From Acrocarpospora catenulata (GTDB lineage: Bacteria > Actinomycetota > Actinomycetes > Streptosporangiales > Streptosporangiaceae): 64,000 nucleotides of DNA. Both the position numbers and the translations under genes were made by a program. Shown here one piece after another: positions 8,594-17,795 of the stretch. The first letter of the stretch is position 1; each line of letters begins with the position of its first letter. The notes beneath the pieces are model-generated. The model made no database searches. It was not told the DNA's origin and saw nothing but the letters and a program-made list of their open reading frames with translations. Where the stretch lies: positions 124,001-188,000 of the forward strand of contig NZ_JAHCST010000001.1 in NCBI RefSeq assembly GCF_018476525.1, in the 5' to 3' direction.

Positions 8594-10696
8594 TTACAGG
8601 TCTTCCCACAGCCGGTCCTCCGGCAGTGTGGACGGTGGGTCGCCCACCCGGGTGGCCAGGGCCAGGGCCTCGGCCAGCAGCGGGTGGCCGTCCCCCAGGG
8701 CGGGCTTGCGGTGCGGCAGCGCCTTGCGGTCCAGCAGGGGAGCCAGCAGCTCCCGCACCTCGCCCGCGTGCCCGGTCCTGGCCCGGTGCAGCGCGCTGTC
8801 CAGGCGACCGGCCAGCAGCAGCGGGTGGGTGGGGTCCATCGCCTCCTTGCCCAGCGCGGCCAGCGCCGCCGCCGCGCTCTCCGCGGCCACCTCCTCGCCC
8901 AGCGCGATGGCCGCCCGGGCCGCCAGCAGCAGGGTCGCGGCCTGTCCTGGATGGTCGTCGTCGAGGTCGTGCTCGGTGGCCGCGATGGTCTCCAGCAGCC
9001 GCGCGGCGGCCTCGGCGTCCCCCAGGGCCAGCAGCGCGCCGGCCCGGACCCGCCGCGCCGCCCGGTCCGGCGGCAGCAGTTCGAGTTCCTCCAGCGCCGC
9101 AGGCACGTCCCCGTCGGCCACCAGCGCCCGGGCCCGGAGCAGGAGGGCCTCCTGCCTGAGCCGGGGCGAGACCCGCTCGGCGAACCAGTCGCCCACCACG
9201 ACGGAGTCGGCGAGCAGCCGCACCGCCTGGGCGGGGAAGCCCGCGGACAGTTCGATCTCGGCCAGCCGGACCAGGTCGTACTGCGGCCAGTAGCCGTCGG
9301 TGGGCAGGTGCAGGGCGCGCAGCCGCATCGCCTCGGTGAGCTGGTGCCTGGCCTGCGCCGGATGGCCGGCGGCCAGCAGCGCCTCGGCCAGGGTGACCCG
9401 CGCGGAGGCGGTGTTGACGTTGTCGGGGCCCAGTCGCTCCTCCCGGTCGGCGACCACCTCCTCGGCCCGGACCACCCCCTCCACCACCCGCCCGGACTTG
9501 GTGGAGGCGGCGGCCAGCGCCTGCCGGGTCAGGGTGAGCCGCCGCCACCCGGCGCTCAGCCCCGTCGTCGCCACCCCGGCCGCCCGCTTCTCGGCCACCG
9601 TCAGCAGCCGCGCCCGCCCGGCCGCCGGGCGGCCCTCCTCCACCAGCACCTCGGCCAGGTTGTGCTCCGCCCTGGTCAGGTACGCCTCCCGGGTCTCCTC
9701 CGGCAGCTCCCCGGCGATCTCCTGGGACGCCTCGAAGCAGGCCCTGGCGGCCCCGGTGTCGCCCAGCCTGAGCAGCGCCAGACCCCGGCGGCTGGTCACG
9801 TCGAAGCGGGCCCTGGCGTCCCTGGCGTCCCCGGGACGCGCGGCCAGCAGCCCGTCCAGCTCGCCGCCGACCTGCGCCCCCCTGGCCAGCAGCGGCGTCT
9901 CGTCCAGCAGCACGTGGAAGACCACCGCCAGCGCCCTGGTCCTGGCCCGCCGGTCCCCGGCGACGCGGTGGGTGAGCTCGGCGGCCCGCTCCGCGGTGTG
10001 CAGCCGGTCGGCCCACTCCCCGGCCAGCGGCACCAGGTCCCGCGCCATCCAGTACGCGGCCAGCGCCTTGGCCTGGTGGTCCACCGGCCCGTCCTGGTCG
10101 TCCACCATGGCGCGGAAGGCCAGCTCGGACAGGCGCTCCGCGCTGGTGACGGCCCAGTCCTGCGGCGGCACGGTCACCGTCAGCGCGGCCTGCCGCAGCC
10201 GGGGGGCCAGGTACTCGGCGTACGCGGTGATCCGGCCCTCCCAGCCGGCGGCGGCGGCGCGGCCGAAGGTGCCCGGCTGCCAGCCGGGCGGGGTCTGGGC
10301 CGCCGACGGGCGTTTCTCCGAGGTGGAGATGTCGCCGATGCCGAGCCGTACCTGGGTCAGCATGAACCGCTCCAGCTGGTGGAAGCGGGCGATCCTGCGG
10401 AGCGCGGACGTCACCACGGCCTGCGCGTCCAGCATGGCGGCGGTGGCCGGTGGCGGCGGCTCGTCGGCGGTGAACTCGTCGAAGGCGTGTTTGACCGCCA
10501 GCGCCACCAGCACCCGGCGGCTGCGCACCTCGTTGTAGAGCCAGACCGCGCTGCGCCCGCTGTCCTGGTCGGCGCCGCGCGGCAGCCTGACCCGTTCCGC
10601 CACGTCCTCGGCGCGTACCTGGTGGTAGTCGTTGCGGCGGAAGGCCGCGGCGGACGCCGCGGCGATCGCGGCGAGCCTGCGCTCTTGGGCCAACAT
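8594..10696 (-). CDS. TetR-type HTH fused to a TPR-like helical solenoid
   Basis: A 700-residue two-part protein. Residues 1-70 look like the DNA-binding head of a TetR regulator: AIAAASAAAFRRNDYHQVRA, then EDVAERVRLP, GRSAVWLYNEV and VLVALAVKHAF, i.e. helix 1, the HTH and the aromatic segment after it. The 'GVSKGTLYYHF' region is stretched by an insert (RGADQDSG). From about residue 250 the protein is repeated helical hairpins of TPR type (RRGLALLRLGDTGAARACFE, VTLAEALLAAGHPAQARHQL, GALLALGDAEAAARLL). TetR proteins normally carry a compact ligand domain, so a long solenoid instead is unusual. It has a strong GGGGGAG ribosome site, lies between CHAT and PP2C, and may sense a partner protein and control the locus (inference). 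Confidence 0.75.
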   Translation of the reverse strand: MLAQERRLAAIAAASAAAFRRNDYHQVRAEDVAERVRLPRGADQDSGRSAVWLYNEVRSRRVLVALAVKHAFDEFTADEPPPPATAAMLDAQAVVTSALRRIARFHQLERFMLTQVRLGIGDISTSEKRPSAAQTPPGWQPGTFGRAAAAGWEGRITAYAEYLAPRLRQAALTVTVPPQDWAVTSAERLSELAFRAMVDDQDGPVDHQAKALAAYWMARDLVPLAGEWADRLHTAERAAELTHRVAGDRRARTRALAVVFHVLLDETPLLARGAQVGGELDGLLAARPGDARDARARFDVTSRRGLALLRLGDTGAARACFEASQEIAGELPEETREAYLTRAEHNLAEVLVEEGRPAAGRARLLTVAEKRAAGVATTGLSAGWRRLTLTRQALAAASTKSGRVVEGVVRAEEVVADREERLGPDNVNTASARVTLAEALLAAGHPAQARHQLTEAMRLRALHLPTDGYWPQYDLVRLAEIELSAGFPAQAVRLLADSVVVGDWFAERVSPRLRQEALLLRARALVADGDVPAALEELELLPPDRAARRVRAGALLALGDAEAAARLLETIAATEHDLDDDHPGQAATLLLAARAAIALGEEVAAESAAAALAALGKEAMDPTHPLLLAGRLDSALHRARTGHAGEVRELLAPLLDRKALPHRKPALGDGHPLLAEALALATRVGDPPSTLPEDRLWEDL

Positions 10697-10822
10697 CGAC
10701 TCCCCCTCGGGCGAATCCGGTGAATTTATCTCACTATGGCTGAGCGAACCTTAGGCTCCGAACCTGACTCTGACAAGCCCGCAGGCCCGGAACGGCTGTG
10801 CTGACCTGCGCCTTTTCGGTCA

Positions 10823-13800
10823 TCAGTGCGGCGAGGCGACCGCGGTGAAGGCCGCCCACGTGCCCGGATGACCAGCCGAATCCAACCAATTCCAGTAGTC
10901 CGAATCCTTGGCGGCCAGCGCCGCCCTGGCCCCGCGCAGCCGTTCGCCTTCCGCGCTCGCGGTGCCCCGCCCGAGCAGGCGGAGCACCGCCCGCTCGTGC
11001 TGTGCCCGGCTGCGCCGCCGGAACACCTCCTGGGTGCGCCGCAGCGCCTCCGGCACGGAGCCGCAGCGGCGCAGCCGCCGGTGGAAGTCGGCCATGAACA
11101 CCGCCGTGGCCAGGTCGTGCACCGGCCAGAGCGCCACCACCGCCGCCCCGGCCCCGGCCGCAAGCACGCCGCGCAGCAGCCCGCGCACGTCCTCGCCCTG
11201 GGCCAGCCCTCCCTGCCCCGTACGGCAGGCGCTGAACACCACCAGGTCGGCGTCGAGCGTGGCCCCCGCCAGGTCGGCCACGCTCAGCGACTGCCCGTCG
11301 GACAGGAGCACCGCGGAGGAGAGCGGGCTGGCCTCGTTCAGCCAGGCATGGGTGGCCAGGTGCACCACGGTGGCCTCGCGCGCCTCGCGGAGCACGGCCT
11401 CCCTGGTGGCCTCCGCGCCCAGCAGCACCCGCGCCTGGCCGGGGAAGGCAGCGGCCACCGCGTCCACCTCCAGGCCGCTGGCGGGCAGCCGCCTGGCGTG
11501 CCGGACCGGCAGGCCCGCCCCGCCGGGGGAGCGCATGAACACGGGGTCGCCGACCGCCAGGAGGCGTCCGGCGGCCAGGTGCTCAGGCAGTACCGGACGG
11601 AGCGAGGCCAGCGCGCTCGCGTCGGGGAGCACCGAGAGGGTGCGCTGGGCGGCCAGCGGCGCGCCGCGCCAGGGCAGCGCCGCGAAGGGCAGCGAGTGCA
11701 GCGCGCCGGACGGCACCAGCAGCACCCGGTCGGCGGTCAGCAGCGAGCCGTGCACGGGGGTCAGCAGCAGTTCGGCCAGCGCGGCGGCGGGCCGGCCCGG
11801 GTGGCCGCCGCCCGCGCACGCCTGGCGGACCCGCTGGACCAGGCCCTCCACCCCGGTGGCGGTCAGCGAGTGGCACTCCCGCAGCCCGGTCCTGTCGATC
11901 GCCCAGACCAGCAGCTCGTCCTCGCGGAGCAGGTAGGCCACCAGCAGCGCGCCGGGCGGCAGCAGCCGGGCCGCCTCGGCCACCCCGATCGGCTCGGCCC
12001 GCGCGTCCAGCGCCCGCCACAGGGCCGGGCGCTCCCCGGCCAGTTCCTTCTCCAGCCGGGCCAGCTCGGCCTCGGCCTCGGCCAGCCGCCGCTCCAGCCG
12101 GGAGTCCGGCGGCTCGCCCGCCACCTGCCTGGCCGTGCTCAGGTGCTGGCAGAGCGCCACCTCGGCGGTCGCCGTACGCCAGAGCGCCAGCTCACGGACC
12201 TCCGGCTCGCCGGTGGCCCGGCGCGTCTCAAGCAGGGTCAGGAAGGACCTGGCCCTGGACCGCTCGGCCACCAGGAAGGCCTCCTCGGCCAGCGCGCGGG
12301 ACCGCGCCGCGTCCTCGATCCGGACCGCCGCGGCGGCCTGGAGCAGGCAGCGCGCGGCGCCGAACCGGATGCGGGCCACCGTGTGCGGGTCCGGCTGGGC
12401 GCGGCGCACCGAACCCTCCCGCCGCACGCCCTTGCCGGCCTGGGCGTCCCTGACCACGTTGAGGGCGCGCAGCGCCTCCCGGTAGAAGGCCACCGCCCGG
12501 CCGAAGCCGATCCCCGGCCCCTTGCGGCGGGGCCCGGCCGCCAGGCCGCGCGCGGTCTCCGCCTCGATCTCCAGCGCGTTCCACGGCTCAGGCGAGCGGC
12601 GCCACCAGTCCTCGCCGAGCCGCCCGCGCAGCGCCTGGAGCTCCTGCTCGGCGTCGGTGTGGGCGTGGAAGGTGGTGAACGCCAGGGCGGCCGTCTCGTG
12701 CTCCTCGGGGCCCGTCCCGCCGCGCGCCCGCGCCCGGGTCACGTGCGCCCGGTACACCGCCGCCGCCTGGGCGCGCTCCCGGCGACCGCCGAGCACGGTG
12801 GCCCGGTGCACGTCGCGCCACTCCGGGTCGGCGCGGTCGGCCGCCGCCATGGCCTCGTCGAACAGTTCCTCGGCCCGGCCCGCCTCGCCCCTGGCCAGCG
12901 CCGCCCTGGCCCGGAAGGTCGGCGCCTGCACGTCGGTGATCTCCAGCACGTGACCGGCCTTGCGGCCGAGCACCCAGGCGGCCAGCAGCTCGGGCAGGTC
13001 GGGGGCGGCAAGATCGGAAGGGTCCGCCGCGGGATCGAGGGTGGCCAGCGCGTTGTCGTCGCCGAACGCGGGCAGCCCCGCCATGGCCGCGCGGATGCGG
13101 TCGGCGGTGCGGCGCAGGCCGTCGGGGTCGGCCCGCCTGACATCCAGCGGATGCAGGTCGAGCAGCAGGATGGCCACCAGCCGGATGCTCTCCCGCAGGT
13201 CCGGCTCCGGCCGCCGCCGGATGCCGGCCTCCAGTAGCGTGGCGGCCTGCTCGAAGGCCGCCCTGGCCCCGGCCTGGTCGCCGATGCGCAGCCGCAGGGT
13301 GCCCAGGTCGGCCGCGCACTGCGCCTCGTTCCCCGGGTAGCCCAGCGCGGCGTGGATCTGCCTGGCCAGCAGGTGGCAGGCCTCCGCGCGGGCGTAGTGG
13401 CCGGTGGCGGCGGCGTGGTGGCCCTCCTGCGAGCAGAGCGCGCCCAGCCCCTCGGCCACGCTCAGGCTGCCGGGGCCGTGCGCCCAGGCGGCCAGCCGGG
13501 CGGTCTGGCCCTGCGGGTCGAACGGCGTGTCCGTCGCGATGGTGGCCAGCGCCAGGTGGACCCAGGCGGTCCAGCGCAGCTGCCGGTCCCCGGCCGCCAC
13601 GGCCAGTTCCACCGCCTCGGCCGCCAGCGTCACCGCCTCGTCGTCCCGTCCGGCCAGCCGGGCCAGGAAGGAGCGGCGCAGCCGCAGCCCCGCCCGCAGC
13701 CGCCTGGCGGTCACCCCGGAGCCGGTCAGCACCAGCTCGGCCCGGTCGTAGGCGGCCGCCGCCGCGGCCGGGTGTACCCGGCGGCCGGGGAAGACGCGGG

Positions 13801-14572
13801 TCCCGGTGCGGTCGGTGTCGGGGCCCAGGCTGAGCACCGGCCAGTGGTCAAGCAGCAGCGGGGAGGTGCGGACGGCCGCCGCCCAGTCGCCGCGCATGAT
13901 CTGGGACTGCGCGTACCCGTGCGGGTCGGCGGCGCACCGCTGCTCGGCGTCGGTGAGCAGGTCGGCGGCGGTCTCGTCCAGACCGGCCTCCCGGTGCAGG
14001 GTGGCCATCGCCCGGGAGACCAGCGCGGTGACCGGGGCGGCGGCCGGGATCTGGCCGAGCGCCCGGTGCAGCGCGGCCAGGTCGCTGGTGAGGAAGACCA
14101 GTTGCTCGTCCAGTTCGGCGGGGGACAGCCCGGTCCCGGCCGCCGCGCGCAGCGCCGACTGGGCGTGCGGCAGCTCGGCCATGATCCTCAGCGTCACCCC
14201 GGCCTGCAGGTCCAGGCCGAGGTCGACGTTCCCGCTGTCGCGGGCCGCCTGGTAGGCCAGCTCCAGCCGGGTCTCGTCCATGGCGGCGGTCTCCAGCCAG
14301 GGCTCCCTGGCCTCGATCTCCGGGGCGATCGGGCCGCAGCCGTCCGGCCACAGGCCGTACCGCCCGACCCTGGCCAGCCGGGTCCAGGCCAGGCAGCGCA
14401 CCAGCAGCGCCGAGCCGTGCGGGACCAGCCAGCCGACCCGGTCCAGCAGGGCGAGCGCGGCGCCCTGGTCACCCGCCAGGACGGCCGCTTCGGCCTGGGC
14501 CAGGAGCAGTTCGGGGGAGCCGCCGGGTGACTTCCCGGCCGGTCCACCGTACGCGGGGGAGAAGAAGTCCAC
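10823..14572 (-). CDS. TPR-CHAT domain protein (caspase-like protease)
   Basis: A 1249-residue protein. Residues 1-700 are TPR-like helical repeats, about 780-850 is a helical linker with a short coiled coil (RRLAEAEAELARLEKELAGE), and about 900-1245 is a CHAT domain, a caspase-fold cysteine protease. The CHAT core is intact: VVHLATHAWLN gives the catalytic His (about H1075), VVFSACRTGQGG the catalytic Cys (about C1116), with the following GEDVRGLLRGVLAAGA and VVALWPVHD segments. The start is GTG at 14572. It lies 36 bases downstream of a small membrane protein gene and upstream of the TetR-TPR gene. In known systems CHAT proteases are released by partner proteins to cut a defined target; which target applies here cannot be read. 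Confidence 0.9.
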   Translation of the reverse strand: MDFFSPAYGGPAGKSPGGSPELLLAQAEAAVLAGDQGAALALLDRVGWLVPHGSALLVRCLAWTRLARVGRYGLWPDGCGPIAPEIEAREPWLETAAMDETRLELAYQAARDSGNVDLGLDLQAGVTLRIMAELPHAQSALRAAAGTGLSPAELDEQLVFLTSDLAALHRALGQIPAAAPVTALVSRAMATLHREAGLDETAADLLTDAEQRCAADPHGYAQSQIMRGDWAAAVRTSPLLLDHWPVLSLGPDTDRTGTRVFPGRRVHPAAAAAAYDRAELVLTGSGVTARRLRAGLRLRRSFLARLAGRDDEAVTLAAEAVELAVAAGDRQLRWTAWVHLALATIATDTPFDPQGQTARLAAWAHGPGSLSVAEGLGALCSQEGHHAAATGHYARAEACHLLARQIHAALGYPGNEAQCAADLGTLRLRIGDQAGARAAFEQAATLLEAGIRRRPEPDLRESIRLVAILLLDLHPLDVRRADPDGLRRTADRIRAAMAGLPAFGDDNALATLDPAADPSDLAAPDLPELLAAWVLGRKAGHVLEITDVQAPTFRARAALARGEAGRAEELFDEAMAAADRADPEWRDVHRATVLGGRRERAQAAAVYRAHVTRARARGGTGPEEHETAALAFTTFHAHTDAEQELQALRGRLGEDWWRRSPEPWNALEIEAETARGLAAGPRRKGPGIGFGRAVAFYREALRALNVVRDAQAGKGVRREGSVRRAQPDPHTVARIRFGAARCLLQAAAAVRIEDAARSRALAEEAFLVAERSRARSFLTLLETRRATGEPEVRELALWRTATAEVALCQHLSTARQVAGEPPDSRLERRLAEAEAELARLEKELAGERPALWRALDARAEPIGVAEAARLLPPGALLVAYLLREDELLVWAIDRTGLRECHSLTATGVEGLVQRVRQACAGGGHPGRPAAALAELLLTPVHGSLLTADRVLLVPSGALHSLPFAALPWRGAPLAAQRTLSVLPDASALASLRPVLPEHLAAGRLLAVGDPVFMRSPGGAGLPVRHARRLPASGLEVDAVAAAFPGQARVLLGAEATREAVLREAREATVVHLATHAWLNEASPLSSAVLLSDGQSLSVADLAGATLDADLVVFSACRTGQGGLAQGEDVRGLLRGVLAAGAGAAVVALWPVHDLATAVFMADFHRRLRRCGSVPEALRRTQEVFRRRSRAQHERAVLRLLGRGTASAEGERLRGARAALAAKDSDYWNWLDSAGHPGTWAAFTAVASPH

Positions 14573-14608
14573 TGGAATCCACTGTTCCGATCTGTGACCG
14601 GGGCTCGC

Positions 14609-14911
14609 TCAGCCGAGCCTCCAGGCGCTGACGTCCAGAATCAACGTGCCGTTCCGCTCCATCCCGGTGCCGGGGAGCAGGGCGATGTGGCCGCCGCACC
14701 GATCGGTCTCGGCCGCCGTGGCCGGGGGCGTGCGACGCACCATGAGCAGCACGGCGAGCCCCGCCGCGAGGGCGACCACGAACGTGGTCAGGATGCCGAC
14801 CAGCAGATACAGGCTCCGGGGAACCCGGGGGCGTGCGACGGTCACCACGGGCGGGAGGGTTTCCCGGGCCGGATCGCGGGGGAGGGTCCGGTCTTGGCGT
14901 TGCTCTGACAT
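14609..14911 (-). CDS. Small single-pass membrane protein upstream of the CHAT gene
   Basis: An approximately 100-residue protein I do not recognise. An N-terminal proline/arginine-rich cytoplasmic stretch (about 37 residues) is followed by one hydrophobic helix (LYLLVGILTTFVVALAAGL), an RR stop-transfer, and a short C-terminal segment with one cysteine. It would sit in the cytoplasmic membrane with the tail outside. The ATG at 14911 (MSEQRQDRTLP) is preferred over one at 14926. It is the first gene of the minus-strand run, 36 bases before the CHAT gene, and could be a sensor, anchor or effector of that locus (inference). Confidence 0.6.
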   Translation of the reverse strand: MSEQRQDRTLPRDPARETLPPVVTVARPRVPRSLYLLVGILTTFVVALAAGLAVLLMVRRTPPATAAETDRCGGHIALLPGTGMERNGTLILDVSAWRLG

Positions 14912-15129
14912 TGCCTGGCCGATCACTTTAGGGGAGCCTGGTTAGGCGGCGTTGATGTTGTTCAGTCAGATTGACGATTCCCAGGGCAATTTGGTTTACC
15001 CCACTATTCTGCCACGACGAGCCGTTCGTGGGGGTGGGTGGATCGCAGACCGGATGATCCGGGTTTGGCAGACTTGGCGCTGTCCGGTCTGACCGGCTCT
15101 GCCGGGTACTCGTGGGAGCGTGCAAAGTC

Positions 15130-16773
<1,644 letters not shown>

Positions 16774-16810
16774 TTGACGGGTCTGGGGCCAAAGCTGGGA
16801 AGATGCGGGA

Positions 16811-17779
16811 ATGCCGCTGTTTGATCTTCCGGTGTCGGAGTTGCGACGCTACGCCCCCCAGGTCGATGAGCCAGGGGATTTCGATGAGTTCTGGTCGGCC
16901 ACCCTGGCCGAGACCCGCGCCGCCGCCGAACTGGCGCCGGAGTTCGTCCCGGTGGACACCGGGCTCGAACTGGTGGAGGTGTTCGACGTCACCTTCTCCG
17001 GGTTCGGCGGGCAGCGGATCCGCGGCTGGTTCCTCGTTCCGGCCGGGCGGCCGGGGCCGCTGCCGTGCGTGGTGCAGTTCCAGGGGTACGGCGGCGGGCG
17101 GGGGCTGCCGCACCAGTGGCTGTACTGGGCGAACGCCGGGTACGCGCACCTGTTCATGGACACCCGAGGGCAGGGGAGCGGGTGGTCGTTGGGGGACACC
17201 GCTGACCCGGTGGGGTCGGAGCCGGCCCACCCCGGGTTCATGACGCGGGGTGTCGGGGATCCGTCGACGTACTACTACCGGCGGGTGTTCTCGGACGCGG
17301 TCCGGGCGGTCGAGGCGGCTCGGGCGCATCCGCTGGTGGACGCCTCGCGGGTGTTCGTGACCGGCGGCAGCCAGGGAGGCGGCATCACGCTGGCGGTGGC
17401 CGGGCTGATCCCGGACCTGTCAGGCGCCATGCCGGACGTCCCGTTCCTCTGCGACTTCCGCCGCGCAGTAGAGATCACCCCCAACGACCCTTACACCGAA
17501 ATATCCCGCTACCTGAAGGTCCACCGCGACAAGGTGGCCTGCACCTTCCGAACCCTCTCCTACTTCGACGGCGTCTCCTTCGCCCGCCGAGCCACCGCCC
17601 CCACCCTCTTCTCCGTCGCCCTGATGGACCAGACCTGCCCACCCTCCACCGTCTACGCCGCCTACAACGCCTACGCCGGCCCCGACAAACGGATCATCGA
17701 ATACCCCTTCAACGACCACGAAGGCGGCGGCCCCTTCCACGACCGCGAACAACTCACCTGGGTCCGCACCCGCACCTGA
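16811..17779 (+). CDS. Acetylxylan esterase / cephalosporin-C deacetylase (CE7 family)
   Basis: An alpha/beta-hydrolase of 322 residues, the normal size for carbohydrate esterase family 7, which removes acetyl groups from xylo-oligosaccharides and cephalosporin C. Motifs: the N-terminal MPLFDLPVSELRRY, the oxyanion-side RGQGSGWSLGDT, the nucleophile serine in VTGGSQGGG, the aspartate in VALMDQTCPPST, and the catalytic histidine in FNDHEGGG. No signal peptide, so it acts in the cytoplasm on imported acetylated sugars. Codon choice shifts to a strongly C-ending style in the last 300 bases. It is convergent with the SARP gene 16 bases away. Confidence 0.93.
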   Translation: MPLFDLPVSELRRYAPQVDEPGDFDEFWSATLAETRAAAELAPEFVPVDTGLELVEVFDVTFSGFGGQRIRGWFLVPAGRPGPLPCVVQFQGYGGGRGLPHQWLYWANAGYAHLFMDTRGQGSGWSLGDTADPVGSEPAHPGFMTRGVGDPSTYYYRRVFSDAVRAVEAARAHPLVDASRVFVTGGSQGGGITLAVAGLIPDLSGAMPDVPFLCDFRRAVEITPNDPYTEISRYLKVHRDKVACTFRTLSYFDGVSFARRATAPTLFSVALMDQTCPPSTVYAAYNAYAGPDKRIIEYPFNDHEGGGPFHDREQLTWVRTRT

Positions 17780-17795
17780 ACGTTCTTGACGGAGT

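Noticed and set aside
8138-13237. Very long plus-strand open frames (up to about 860 codons) opposite the TPR and CHAT genes
   Set aside because: They are rich in G, R, Q and P without family motifs and mirror the high-GC codons of the genes on the other strand.
10823-14572. CHAT protein as part of a CRISPR-guided protease system
   Set aside because: No Cas gene or repeat array occurs anywhere in the window.
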